DNA from: CAISIP01 sp031367285
GTDB lineage: Bacteria > Pseudomonadota > Gammaproteobacteria > Burkholderiales > Burkholderiaceae_C
Direction: 5' to 3'
Assembly: GCA_031367285.1 (NCBI GenBank)
Contig: JANLPN010000403.1
Location: 1-64,000, forward strand
Length of the DNA stretch: 64,000 bases
The notes under the pieces are model-generated. The model was not told the DNA's origin. It saw only the letters and a list, made by a program, of their open reading frames with translations, and did no database searches. This document shows, one piece after another, positions 8,327 through 17,550 of this stretch. Numbering within the stretch: position 1 is the stretch's first letter; the number at the start of each line of letters is the position of its first letter. The translations under genes were made by a program, and so were the position numbers.

Positions 8327-9352
8327 CTACCCAGCCGCCGAAGCGCGTTGCAGCCGGTCGCGCACAGCGTCCCAGTCCGCGCTGGCCGGCGGTGTCTCGA
8401 CCCAGATCAGCTTGACACCCTTGGCGTCGAAATCGCGCAACACGGCAAACAGCTGCTGCGCCGTGGTGGCGGCATCGTCGGGCATGCGCCGGCGCACTAC
8501 CTTGCTGGAGGCTGAACGCAGCACCACGCGCGCATAGGTGGCGATGACCGGGTCGGCCCGGTCGATGTCCGAACCCAGCAGGTCCAGCGCCGTCTGCAAG
8601 GCCCGTGCATCCATCAGCCGTACTTTGGCCTTGGGCGCGTAGTGTGCTTCCAGGGTTCCGGAGGCGCGCGGCGCGGGCGCGTAGCCCGCAGCGGCCTGCC
8701 CACTGGTCAACACTTTTTGCCCACAGGCGGCAAAAACCTGCTGTGGGGTCACCGCACCGGGCCGCAGCAAGACCGGCTTGCCGCGTGTGCAGTCAATGAT
8801 GGTGGACTCGATCCCCACCGCACAAGGCCCACCGTCCAGGACCAGCAACTGGGCGCCGAATTCGCCCGACACATGGGCCGCCGTGGTCGGGCTGACACGG
8901 CCAAACTGGTTGGCGCTGGGGCCAGCCAATCCCATCACCCCCAGCACACTGCAGGCTCGCAGCAAGGCCTGCGCGACCGGGTGGGCCGGGCAACGCAGGC
9001 CGATGGAATCCTGCATACCGGCTGCTGCGCCGCCTGTACCGGCGCGGCGCGGCAGGATCAGGGTCAGGGGCCCGGGCCAGAAGGCCTGTATGAGTTGCTG
9101 CGCAAACGGTGGCACCTGGCTGGCGAAATGCGCCACGCCGGCCGCGCCTTGCAGCGCATCGTCTACGTGCACGATCAGCGGGTGGTCACCAGGCCGGCCC
9201 TTGGCGGCAAATATTTTCGCCACCGCGAGGTCGTTGCCGGCGTCCGCACCCAGCCCGTACACGGTCTCGGTCGGAAACGCAACCAGTTCACCGGCCTTCA
9301 GTGCGACGGCGCAGTCATTGATAGCCTGCTGCGCGAGTCCATCCAGAATCAT
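8327..9352 (-). CDS. sua5: L-threonylcarbamoyladenylate synthase (Sua5 type)
   Basis: A 341-residue enzyme making threonylcarbamoyl-AMP for t6A37 tRNA modification. The YrdC domain fills the first ~210 residues (GELVAFPTETVYGLGADA, then KGRPGDHPLIVHV). The remaining ~130 residues correspond to the Sua5 domain, so this is the long form and not TsaC. It lies 12 bases beyond the purK stop on the same strand; the purE-purK-sua5 order is common in Burkholderiales. Confidence 0.92.
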   Translation of the reverse strand: MILDGLAQQAINDCAVALKAGELVAFPTETVYGLGADAGNDLAVAKIFAAKGRPGDHPLIVHVDDALQGAAGVAHFASQVPPFAQQLIQAFWPGPLTLILPRRAGTGGAAAGMQDSIGLRCPAHPVAQALLRACSVLGVMGLAGPSANQFGRVSPTTAAHVSGEFGAQLLVLDGGPCAVGIESTIIDCTRGKPVLLRPGAVTPQQVFAACGQKVLTSGQAAAGYAPAPRASGTLEAHYAPKAKVRLMDARALQTALDLLGSDIDRADPVIATYARVVLRSASSKVVRRRMPDDAATTAQQLFAVLRDFDAKGVKLIWVETPPASADWDAVRDRLQRASAAG

Positions 9353-9364
9353 GGACAGTCCGTA

Positions 9365-10549
9365 CTACGCTAAAGCAAGGCCCAGCAACGCCGCCGCCTC
9401 AGCGCTTGCCGCTTTAACATCCGGAACCGTGGCGCCCGTCACGGTCAGGTGGCCCATTTTTCGACCCACCCTGGGCTCTAGTTTGCCGTACAGATGCAGG
9501 TGCGTGCCCGGCAGCGACAATACGGCGGCCCAATCGGGCGCCACCACCGCGCCAACCTGAGACAGCCATAAGTCCCCGAGCAGGTTCAACATGGCGGCCG
9601 GGCTGTGCTGGCGCGGCTGCACCAGCGGCAGATTGGCCAGCGTACGCACCTGCAGATCAAACTGGGACTGGTCGCAGGCGTCCAGCGTGTAGTGGCCGCT
9701 GTTGTGCGGGCGCGGCGCAATTTCGTTCACCAGCAAAGCACCGCCCTCCACCACAAAAAACTCGACGCACAACACCCCTACGTACTGCAGGCCCTGGGCG
9801 ATGGACCGGGCCGCCTCGATGGCCTGAACCGCCAGTGCGGCCGGCAGATTACCGTCAAAAACCTCGGTCAGCGCCAGGATACCTGCGCGGTGCACATTGC
9901 GCTGCACCGGAAAATTGACCATTACCCCGTCCCGGCCCCGGGCCACGATGACGGAGCACTCGGCATTCAGCGCCAGCTCCTGTTCCAGCACACAGGGCAC
10001 CTGCCCCAGTACCTGCCAGGCCGCCACCAACTCCGCACGGTTGCTGACACGTACCTGGCCCTTGCCGTCGTAACCCAAGCTGGTGGTCTTCAAAATGCCG
10101 GGCAGCAAGGTGTCGCCGACAGCCGCCAATTGCTCCGGCGAGGCCAGCACGGCATAGGGTGCACAGGACACACCACACGCGGCAAAATGCGCCTTCTCCA
10201 GGCTGCGGTCCTGCGCAATACGCAGCGCGTCCGCGGACGGTGCCACCGGCCGCTGCGCGGCAAGCATCTGCATGGCTGCCGCCGGCACGTTTTCAAACTC
10301 GGTAGTGATGGCCGCGCACAGCTCCGCCATCCGCGCCAGGCCCTGCGTGTCCTCGTAGCCGGTCTGAACATGGTGGTGGCTCACATGGCCGGCCGGGCTG
10401 GCCGGGTCGGGGTCGAGTACGGCCGTGAAATAGCCCATGCGCTGGGCCGCGTGCACAAACATGCGGCCCAACTGGCCACCCCCCATGACGCCCAGCGTGG
10501 CCGGCAGTCCACCTACGACGCTGCCTGGAAGGATGGCTTGCTGGATCAC
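9365..10549 (-). CDS. purK: N5-carboxyaminoimidazole ribonucleotide synthase
   Basis: A 394-residue ATP-grasp enzyme that converts AIR, ATP and bicarbonate to N5-CAIR in purine synthesis. GVMGGGQLGRMFVHAAQ near residue 20 starts the first domain. KTTSLGYDGKGQVRV is the ATP-binding lid, and LVNEIAPRPHNSGHYT carries the metal-binding residues. The start overlaps the purE stop as ATGA (10549-10546), so the product is passed directly to PurE, made in the same operon. Confidence 0.95.
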   Translation of the reverse strand: MIQQAILPGSVVGGLPATLGVMGGGQLGRMFVHAAQRMGYFTAVLDPDPASPAGHVSHHHVQTGYEDTQGLARMAELCAAITTEFENVPAAAMQMLAAQRPVAPSADALRIAQDRSLEKAHFAACGVSCAPYAVLASPEQLAAVGDTLLPGILKTTSLGYDGKGQVRVSNRAELVAAWQVLGQVPCVLEQELALNAECSVIVARGRDGVMVNFPVQRNVHRAGILALTEVFDGNLPAALAVQAIEAARSIAQGLQYVGVLCVEFFVVEGGALLVNEIAPRPHNSGHYTLDACDQSQFDLQVRTLANLPLVQPRQHSPAAMLNLLGDLWLSQVGAVVAPDWAAVLSLPGTHLHLYGKLEPRVGRKMGHLTVTGATVPDVKAASAEAAALLGLALA

Positions 10550-11043
10550 GGCTTGGTGGGAGGCGGCAACACCATGTCACGCGCTGCCTGCGTCTGGGCG
10601 GCGCGAAACGCGTCCAGCTGGTCGCACAGGCCCGCATCTTCGTTGGCCAGCAGCGCCACCGCAAACAGGGCCGCATTGGCGGCGCCTGCCGCCCCGATGG
10701 CAAACGTGGCCACTGGTATGCCTTTGGGCATCTGCACAATGCTGTGCAGCGAATCCACACCGGACAGGTGTTTGCTGGCGACCGGCACGCCCAGCACCGG
10801 CAGGGTCGTCTTGGCGGCCAGCATGCCCGGCAAATGCGCTGCGCCACCGGCGCCGGCGATGATGGCCTTGAGCCCGCGCGCGCGCGCATTTTCGGCATAG
10901 GCAAACATGTCGTCGGGCATGCGGTGGGCCGAAACCACGCGGGTTTCGTGGCCAATGCCAAACTGTTGGAGAATCTGCACTGCGTGTTGCATGGTGTCCC
11001 AGTCGGAACTGGAGCCCATGACAACGCCGATTTGAATATTCAT
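10546..11043 (-). CDS. purE: N5-carboxyaminoimidazole ribonucleotide mutase
   Basis: A 165-residue class I PurE that rearranges N5-CAIR to CAIR. The substrate-binding loop GVVMGSSSDWDTM lies at residues 6-18, and SAHRMPDD carries the catalytic His. The ATG at 11043 (MNIQIGVVM) was chosen; the frame is open a further 15 codons upstream, but that part does not resemble PurE. Confidence 0.95.
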   Translation of the reverse strand: MNIQIGVVMGSSSDWDTMQHAVQILQQFGIGHETRVVSAHRMPDDMFAYAENARARGLKAIIAGAGGAAHLPGMLAAKTTLPVLGVPVASKHLSGVDSLHSIVQMPKGIPVATFAIGAAGAANAALFAVALLANEDAGLCDQLDAFRAAQTQAARDMVLPPPTKP

Positions 11044-11211
11044 GGTGGTATGAAAACAGGACTCGCGTGCGGCCCGATGGGGGAGCAAGCAACCTGGGCT
11101 CTGATTTTAGCGACGGCACGACCAGCCCTTCGGGCCGTTGTCAGCCTGCGCTAAAACCTGGTTTGAGCCGGCCACCCTTGTCAATCTCCTTTTTATCCTT
11201 AGTGACTCACC

Positions 11212-12120
11212 ATGATCAACGTTACCGCAGAAAACTTTGAAGCCGAGGTCGTCGAGGCCTCCATGACCACCCCGGTGCTGATCGATTTCTGGGCGCCGTG
11301 GTGCGGGCCGTGCAAGGTCATCGGCCCACTGCTGGAAAAAGTCGAGGTCGCCTACGCGGGCCGCTTCAAATTGGTCAAGGTCGATTCCGACCAGGAACAG
11401 GAACTGAGCCAGGCGTTTGGTATCCGCAGCATTCCAACCTGTGTATTGATGGTCGGCGGCAAACCGGTGGACGGCTTCATGGGCGCGGTACCCGAGGGCC
11501 AGCTCAAGGCTTTTCTGGACAAAAACCTGCCCGAAGCCGACCTGCTGGAGGCCGAGGTAACCGGCGTGGAGTTGTCCGATGCGCCGGCCGAGGACGATCC
11601 TGCTGCGATACGCGAAGCCCTGCACCAGGCCATGCTCAAAGCGCCCGACAACGACGACGCCCGTTTCGACTACGTGAAGTTCCTGCTGCAAGGCGGCGAA
11701 ACCGCGCAGGCAAAAGCGGCATTTGCTCCTGCAGCCCCCAAAGCCACGCAGGTTCGCAAACTCGATGCGCTGCAACGCTGGCTCGCCGCCATTGATTTTG
11801 CCGCTGCGGCGGGCGAACCCGACGCAGCCGTGGCCGGGTTCGACACCAGGCTGGCGACCAACCGGCGCGACTTCGAGGCGCGATTTGGCAAAGCGCAACT
11901 TCTCATGGCCGGCCAATCCTGGACCCAGGCGATGGACGAATTGCTGGAGATTTTGATGCGCGACAAGAGCTGGAGCGAGGAACTTGCGCGCAAGACGTTT
12001 ATTGCCGTGCTCGACATCATCGAACCGCCGAAGGTCAAAGTGGCCGACGGCCAGATTCCGCCTGTGGACCCGGTGGTGGCCACCTACCGCAGGCGGCTCA
12101 GCAGCGTGGTGCTCAGCTAA
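11212..12120 (+). CDS. ybbN: thioredoxin-domain co-chaperone, CnoX/YbbN family
   Basis: A 302-residue protein: an N-terminal thioredoxin fold (residues 1-~105, active site WAPWCGPCK near 27-35) followed by ~190 helical residues resembling the TPR part of YbbN/CnoX. In E. coli this family is a redox-responsive holdase that works with GroEL. The intact CGPC pair suggests real thiol-disulfide chemistry, unlike the E. coli protein. The stop overlaps the convergent carrier-protein stop by 4 bases. Confidence 0.88.
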   Translation: MINVTAENFEAEVVEASMTTPVLIDFWAPWCGPCKVIGPLLEKVEVAYAGRFKLVKVDSDQEQELSQAFGIRSIPTCVLMVGGKPVDGFMGAVPEGQLKAFLDKNLPEADLLEAEVTGVELSDAPAEDDPAAIREALHQAMLKAPDNDDARFDYVKFLLQGGETAQAKAAFAPAAPKATQVRKLDALQRWLAAIDFAAAAGEPDAAVAGFDTRLATNRRDFEARFGKAQLLMAGQSWTQAMDELLEILMRDKSWSEELARKTFIAVLDIIEPPKVKVADGQIPPVDPVVATYRRRLSSVVLS

Positions 12121-12389
12121 CCGCCTGACTGCTCGATCAACTCCACGATGCTGCCCATCGTAGCGAGCCGGTCCGGATCGAAACCACTGGCGGCAAAGTC
12201 GATGCCGTAGCGCTCTTCCAGATACACCACGATCTGCATGATGGCCAGCGAGTCGACCAGACCCGAGGCGACCAGGCGCTCGTCAATGCCCACGCTCTCC
12301 ACCGGTTTGTTCGGTTTTTGGATGGTTCGCAGAAACTGCCTGAGATCCGCCAGCCATTGCTCGCGCGACGAGCCCGTTGCCGCAGTCAT
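12117..12389 (-). CDS. acyl/peptidyl carrier protein
   Basis: A 90-residue stand-alone carrier protein. Ser47 in GLVDSLAIMQIVVYLEERYGID is the expected 4'-phosphopantetheine site (DSL motif). The start ATG at 12389 overlaps the stop of the adenylate-forming ligase as ATGA, which strongly suggests that the ligase loads this carrier. It is not the housekeeping AcpP: the recognition helix differs and the gene is not next to fab genes. By context it resembles DltC. Confidence 0.85.
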   Translation of the reverse strand: MTAATGSSREQWLADLRQFLRTIQKPNKPVESVGIDERLVASGLVDSLAIMQIVVYLEERYGIDFAASGFDPDRLATMGSIVELIEQSGG

Positions 12390-13906
12390 GCGCCAGCCTC
12401 CCCGCTCAGTATCCGCACCAGGTCCAGCGGCGGCTTGTCCACACAGGCGGCCTTGACCGCTTCGCGGTTGATCTTGCCGCGCGAGGTGCGCGGAATTTCG
12501 TCCACCGCCCACCAGCGTGCCGGCATCTTGGGTTCGGCCAGATGGGTCGTCATCCAGGCGTGCAATGCCCGCACCGTGCCGTCGTTCTGATCCGCCAGTA
12601 CCACGGCCATACCTACGATCTGGCCGTAGATGTCGTCATCCAGTGCAAAGCTGCAGACGTCATTGGCGCGCTCGAAGCGCTCCACCACGGCGTCAATGTC
12701 GGCCGGATAAATCTTCATGCCGCCCTTGTTGATCTCGTCGCGCTCGCGCCCACGCAGCAGCAACTGGCCGCGTTCATTGAGCACACCGATGTCGCCGGTG
12801 AAAAACCAGCCGTCGATCACCGCCTTGCCGGTCAGGTCGTCGCGCTGAAAGTAGCCCTTCATCAGGGCCGGCGTGTTGAGCCACACGTAGCCGGATTCGC
12901 CCAACGCGCATTCGTCCCCGGCCTCCAGCGGCGCCGAGGTCTCGGAGGTGCGCAGCACTTTGACCACCGCCCCCCAGGCTTCACCAACCAGGCCATCTTC
13001 GGCCGGCACGTCGGCGTTGGCCAGGCCCGCCACCCAGCTGCCGGTCTCGGTGATGCCATAGGCGTTGCACACCTGGCGCGTACCGGTCCAGGCACGGATG
13101 TCTTCCCACATGTGGGCCGACAGCGGCGCCGAGCCCACGTGGACGCGCCGCAGCGTAGCGGCCTTGGGACGGCGCGACAGCTTGAGCGCCATCTTCCAGA
13201 CCGAGGGCACGGATGACATGAAGGTAATGCGGTTGTCGTCCAGCAAAGGGCCCAGACGCATGATGATGTCCGGGCGAAACGGCGGTGTGATGAACAGGTC
13301 CTGGCCCGACAACCACGGGAACAGGCAATTGCAGATCAGCCCATGCCCGAAGTGGGTCGGCAACATGCACAAGCTGCGCTCGAACGCGGTGATGCCCAAT
13401 TGGTCGCGCAGCGAAATCCAGCGGGCGCGCAACGAACGGTGGGTATGCACCACCCCCTTGGGCGCGCCGGTGGAGCCCGAGGTGAAGAGGATCAGAGCGT
13501 CGTCATCGAGATGGCTCAGGCCGGCCGTGGCCATCGCGTCTCCCGTGTCCGTGGTATCGATAGCAGGGATATTCAGGCCGGCCAGTGCAGTGCGTACCGC
13601 CGGGTCCGTCGCATCGTCCACCACCGCCAGGCGCGGGCTTGCAGCCCCGACCAGGGTGGTAATTTCGAAGGGGGTGAGCCGTGCGTCTATTGGCACCGCA
13701 CAGGCGCCCAGACGCCATATCGCCAGCAGCTCGGCGAAAAACTCCAGCCGGTTGCCGAACGGCAGGAAAACCCGGTCCCCGCGCAGCAGGCCATGGCGCT
13801 GGAAGCGCGCGATGCGCAATGCGACCTCGCGGCTTATGGCGGCGCGGTCCCACCTGCGGCCACTGACAGGCTCGGCCAGATTGCCCGGTTGCAGATCAAG
13901 AAACAT
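12386..13906 (-). CDS. class I adenylate-forming ligase (acyl/aminoacyl-AMP ligase)
   Basis: A 506-residue ANL-superfamily enzyme. The P-loop-like A3 motif LFTSGSTGAPKG is at about 140-151. FFTGDIG and LRGRERDEINKGGMKIYPADID mark the hinge and start of the C-terminal domain, and RTSRGKINR contains the likely catalytic Lys. It should activate a carboxylic acid with ATP and transfer it to the downstream carrier protein or to CoA. Length matches DltA (~500 residues), but the substrate cannot be read from sequence. It is sandwiched between an MBOAT-like gene (38-base gap) and the carrier gene (ATGA overlap). Confidence 0.87.
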   Translation of the reverse strand: MFLDLQPGNLAEPVSGRRWDRAAISREVALRIARFQRHGLLRGDRVFLPFGNRLEFFAELLAIWRLGACAVPIDARLTPFEITTLVGAASPRLAVVDDATDPAVRTALAGLNIPAIDTTDTGDAMATAGLSHLDDDALILFTSGSTGAPKGVVHTHRSLRARWISLRDQLGITAFERSLCMLPTHFGHGLICNCLFPWLSGQDLFITPPFRPDIIMRLGPLLDDNRITFMSSVPSVWKMALKLSRRPKAATLRRVHVGSAPLSAHMWEDIRAWTGTRQVCNAYGITETGSWVAGLANADVPAEDGLVGEAWGAVVKVLRTSETSAPLEAGDECALGESGYVWLNTPALMKGYFQRDDLTGKAVIDGWFFTGDIGVLNERGQLLLRGRERDEINKGGMKIYPADIDAVVERFERANDVCSFALDDDIYGQIVGMAVVLADQNDGTVRALHAWMTTHLAEPKMPARWWAVDEIPRTSRGKINREAVKAACVDKPPLDLVRILSGEAGA

Positions 13907-13944
13907 GGTGTGTAATCGTTTTGAAGAGTGCGGCCAGGGGCTGC

Positions 13945-15339
13945 TCAGGCCAAGCCAAAAAGCCCCAGAAAAAAATCAACCCGGGTCAGGAACGGCGCTC
14001 CACCGTCGGCGTTCCAGATAAAAATCAGCCCAAAGAAAGTCCACACGCCAAAGATCCGCAACAGGCGCGGCGTAGGGCCCGCAGCAGCCGCCTGCCCGCG
14101 CCGGTTCTGCTCACGCAGCATCGACACAAAAATGCCCGCCACGAGCAGCAGGCAGTAAAACATCCTGGAGCGATGCGCCAGCAGCACCTGCACCAGCTGC
14201 CCTTGCGCCATGCCCGGTTCCTTGATGACATGGTAGTACACATTACCGACAAAAGCGGCGGCAAACACGGCCGCAAACAGGCGCAGATTCGGCCATTTGC
14301 GCAGCCGTTTGCCAAAGCCGGTGAAGGTGGGCATGAAGAAAAACGTCGACAACAACTCCTTGAAGTAATAGAAGTAGCGGTTCCAGAACTCCACCACGGA
14401 TTCGGCCAGCAGCGGTTTGTAGGTATTGCGGAACACGTTGAAGCCATACAGGCGCAACATGCCAACGATCAAATGGCCTTTGATGGCCAGGCGCAGCACC
14501 TGCTCGAACAGCTCGCCATAGACGCTGGCCCAGGAACGGCCAAACGGTGCCTGGGCACCCAGGGCGAGCAGTGTTTCCAGTGTCGGCAGGCCCAGCGTGT
14601 GCCCACCCAGCGCGTTGGTCAGTCGGTTGCCCGGACCATAGATGACGCCCTCGTACGCCGTGAGTACGAGGCGCAGCACCACGGCCAGCAATAACAGCTT
14701 GACGCCGGCCAGCTGTGAACGGGCCAGTTCTCCGGTGGTTTTGGCCTCGAACTGCGACAGGTAGGCCAGCCCCTTGCCATAAGGCGTGTCGGACCCCCCA
14801 TACGCCGGCCACAGGTAGAGCAGGTGGTCGCGCCATCCGGTGCCGGCCATGCGCCCATGCTGCCCCGCCAACAGCAGATAGCCGCAGCGCCACAGCAGCA
14901 TCGGAACCATGATGGCGAGCCCCAGCAAGACCGGTCGCCACCAACCCGCGGCTGGTGCCGTGAACCACAGCACCAGCAACAGCGCCCAATAGGCGCCATG
15001 CAAGGTCCATTGCGGATGGCGTTGCAGCAGGCCCGGCCACTGCTTGAAACGCGTGGCGGCGCCGTACACCAAACCCAACAAGGCGAATTGCGCCAGCACC
15101 ACCAGTACCAGGCCGACACCGTGTGCCGGCACCGGCCAGGCCTGGTAGCGCAGCATCACCCTGACCGTGGTAACCACACCCACCAGCAGGGCCGCGGCTG
15201 CCAGCATGCTGCGCCGGCGCGCCGGTGGTGTGAGCCACACCAGCGGGCGGCCACCACACCGCATCCACCATGCGATGGCGGCCGGATGCTCGTGGAACTG
15301 CGTCAGGTCGCGAAGCGCCATGGGCGTATACAAAGGCAA
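13945..15339 (-). CDS. MBOAT-like multipass membrane acyltransferase
   Basis: A 464-residue protein with roughly ten hydrophobic segments. SVVEFWNRYFYYFKELL (314-330) resembles the MBOAT signature (FWnRW..), and His370 in GNVYYHVIK sits where the invariant catalytic His of MBOAT proteins is expected. I infer transfer of an acyl or aminoacyl group from the neighbouring carrier protein to an envelope acceptor, by analogy with DltB. The first ~110 residues are unlike DltB. Start ATG 15339 (an alternative is 15321) lies 23 bases after purC, so purC transcription probably reads into it. Confidence 0.62.
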   Translation of the reverse strand: MPLYTPMALRDLTQFHEHPAAIAWWMRCGGRPLVWLTPPARRRSMLAAAALLVGVVTTVRVMLRYQAWPVPAHGVGLVLVVLAQFALLGLVYGAATRFKQWPGLLQRHPQWTLHGAYWALLLVLWFTAPAAGWWRPVLLGLAIMVPMLLWRCGYLLLAGQHGRMAGTGWRDHLLYLWPAYGGSDTPYGKGLAYLSQFEAKTTGELARSQLAGVKLLLLAVVLRLVLTAYEGVIYGPGNRLTNALGGHTLGLPTLETLLALGAQAPFGRSWASVYGELFEQVLRLAIKGHLIVGMLRLYGFNVFRNTYKPLLAESVVEFWNRYFYYFKELLSTFFFMPTFTGFGKRLRKWPNLRLFAAVFAAAFVGNVYYHVIKEPGMAQGQLVQVLLAHRSRMFYCLLLVAGIFVSMLREQNRRGQAAAAGPTPRLLRIFGVWTFFGLIFIWNADGGAPFLTRVDFFLGLFGLA

Positions 15340-15362
15340 ACGCGACCGGGGCCCGTGCGCGC

Positions 15363-16274
15363 TTATGCGGCTTGCGTGAGGCGCGCCAGGGCTTCACCGT
15401 AACGTGCAGCCGTCTTTTGAATCACCGCGGGCGGCAGTTCCGGCGCGGGTGGCCGTTTGTTCCAAGGTTGGCCATCGATGCGCACCTGCTCCAGCCAGTC
15501 GCGCACGAACTGCTTGTCGTAGCTGGGCGGGTTGCCGCCCTCCAGGTAACTCTCCATCGGCCAGAAGCGCGACGAGTCCGGCGTCAGCACCTCGTCCATC
15601 AGCACCATGGTTCCAGCGCTGTCCAGACCGAACTCGAACTTGGTATCGGCAATGATGACGCCGCGCTCGGCCGCGATGGCCGCGCCGGCCTGGTACAAGG
15701 CAATACTGGTGTCGCGCATCTGGCTGGCAATTGCCGCGCCAAGCATCTCCACCGTGCGCTCGAACGTGATGTTTTCATCGTGTTCACCCGCTGCCGCCTT
15801 GGCGGCCGGCGTGTAAATGGGATGCGGCAATTTGGACGCGTTCTTCAGGCCCGGCGGCAAACACACGCCACACACCGTCTGGTTGGCCTGGTACTCCTTC
15901 CAGCCGCTGCCGGCCAGGTAACCCCGCACCACCGCTTCCACCGGCAGCGGCTTGAGCCGCTTGACCAGCATGGAGCGCCCACGTACCTGCGCCGCTTCGT
16001 CCGGCTCCACCACGCTTTCGGGTGCATCGCCGGTCAGGTGGTTGGGGCAAATGTGACCCAGCTTGTCGAACCAGAACAAGGCCATTCGGGTGAGCAGGGC
16101 CCCCTTGCCCGGGATGGGCTGGCCCAGCACCACGTCAAAGGCACTCAGGCGGTCGCTGGCCACCATGAGGATGCGGTCGTCACCGACCGCGTAGTTGTCA
16201 CGCACCTTGCCGCGCGCGAGCAGGGGCAGGGAAGAAATGCTGGAGTTATGTACGGCTTGTGGTGGGAACGACAT
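15363..16274 (-). CDS. purC: phosphoribosylaminoimidazole-succinocarboxamide synthase
   Basis: A 303-residue SAICAR synthetase that joins CAIR and aspartate using ATP. LLARGKVRDNYAVGDDRILMVASDRLSAFD near the N-terminus and VADTKFEFGLD-type and DEVLTPDSSRFWP segments (IIADTKFEFGLDSAG, MDEVLTPDSSRFW) are family hallmarks. The length fits the long (~300 residue) form common in Burkholderiales. It follows fba by 31 bases. The usual neighbour purE is separated from it here by the carrier-ligase-MBOAT module and ybbN. Confidence 0.95.
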   Translation of the reverse strand: MSFPPQAVHNSSISSLPLLARGKVRDNYAVGDDRILMVASDRLSAFDVVLGQPIPGKGALLTRMALFWFDKLGHICPNHLTGDAPESVVEPDEAAQVRGRSMLVKRLKPLPVEAVVRGYLAGSGWKEYQANQTVCGVCLPPGLKNASKLPHPIYTPAAKAAAGEHDENITFERTVEMLGAAIASQMRDTSIALYQAGAAIAAERGVIIADTKFEFGLDSAGTMVLMDEVLTPDSSRFWPMESYLEGGNPPSYDKQFVRDWLEQVRIDGQPWNKRPPAPELPPAVIQKTAARYGEALARLTQAA

Positions 16275-16305
16275 CCGCCGATTTTAGAACCCTCATCGCC
16301 GGGGA

Positions 16306-17370
16306 CTACTGCACAACCTGCGCCAGTTCACCCCGCGCGTACTGTCCGGCCACCACCTGCAGGCTCTTGCCCTGGACCTTGCCACCCTGGCCTTCACAGC
16401 CAAACTCGACATAACGCTGTTTGCAGATTTGTTTGGCCGCTTCACGCGCCGGTTTGAGCCAGTCGCGCGGGTCGAACTTGTCGGGGTTCTGCGCCATGTA
16501 TTTGCGTGCCGCGCCGGTCATGGCCAGGCGCACGTCGGTGTCGATGTTTATCTTGCGCACGCCGAACTTGATCGCCTTCTGGATTTCCTCCACCGGCACG
16601 CCGTAGGTTTCTTTCATGTCGCCGCCGTATTCGCGAATGATGGCCAGCAGGTCCTGCGGCACCGACGACGAGCCATGCATCACCAGATGCGTGTTGGGCA
16701 GGCGGCGGTTGATTTCCTTGATGCGTTCGATGGCCAGGATGTCGCCGGTGGGTTTGCGCGTGAACTTGTAGGCCCCGTGGCTGGTGCCGATGGCGATGGC
16801 CAACGCGTCAAGCTGGGTCCGGCGCACGAAGTCGGCCGCCTGCTCCGGGTCGGTCAGCAGCTGGTCCATGGTCATGGTGGCGTCGGTGCCGTGGCCGTCT
16901 TCCTTGTCGCCGCGCATGGTCTCCAGCGAACCCAGGCAGCCCAGCTCGCCCTCCACCGTGACGCCGGTGGCATGCGCCATGTCCACCACCTTGCGGGTAA
17001 CCTCGACGTTGTAGTCGTAGCTGGCAATACTCTTGCCGTCGGCCATCAGCGAGCCGTCCATCATGACCGAGCTGAAGCCCAGGTTGATGGCGCCTTTGCA
17101 CACGTCCGGGCTCTGGCCGTGGTCCTGGTGCATTACCAGGGGAATATGGGGATAACTCTCGATGGCAGCCAGTATCAGGTGTTTGATAAAGGCCTCGCCC
17201 GCGTATTTGCGGGCGCCGGCGCTGGCCTGCAGGATCACCGGGGCACCCACTTCGTCGGCGGCCGACATGACGGCCTGCACCTGCTCCAGGTTGTTGACGT
17301 TGAAAGCCGGAATGCCGTAGCCGTTGACGGCCGCATGGTCCAGCAGTTCGCGCATTGAAACGAGTGCCAT
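16306..17370 (-). CDS. fba: class II fructose-1,6-bisphosphate aldolase
   Basis: A 354-residue Zn-dependent aldolase (CbbA/Fba type) acting in glycolysis, gluconeogenesis and the Calvin cycle where present. LVMHQDHGQSPDV at 78-90 carries the catalytic Asp83 and a Zn-binding His84. MHGSSSVPQDLL and VRKINIDTDVRLAMTG form the phosphate and second Zn sites. The ATG at 17370 (MALVSMRELLDHA) was chosen over one five codons upstream, because family members begin there. Confidence 0.95.
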   Translation of the reverse strand: MALVSMRELLDHAAVNGYGIPAFNVNNLEQVQAVMSAADEVGAPVILQASAGARKYAGEAFIKHLILAAIESYPHIPLVMHQDHGQSPDVCKGAINLGFSSVMMDGSLMADGKSIASYDYNVEVTRKVVDMAHATGVTVEGELGCLGSLETMRGDKEDGHGTDATMTMDQLLTDPEQAADFVRRTQLDALAIAIGTSHGAYKFTRKPTGDILAIERIKEINRRLPNTHLVMHGSSSVPQDLLAIIREYGGDMKETYGVPVEEIQKAIKFGVRKINIDTDVRLAMTGAARKYMAQNPDKFDPRDWLKPAREAAKQICKQRYVEFGCEGQGGKVQGKSLQVVAGQYARGELAQVVQ

Positions 17371-17550
17371 GGTGAGAATCCCCAAGAGTTAGGCGTTGAC
17401 GCTACGCTAGCCGGCGCACCTGCGGTAACCGGTCCGTAACTGCCTAAATTTTAGCCTGCGCGTGGTGGGCCGGCACGGCATGCCCCGTGTGGCACCGGGG
17501 CGTGTATCCTCCACAGCCTGTTCAGGCCCGATTTTCAAAGCACAGCGTCC

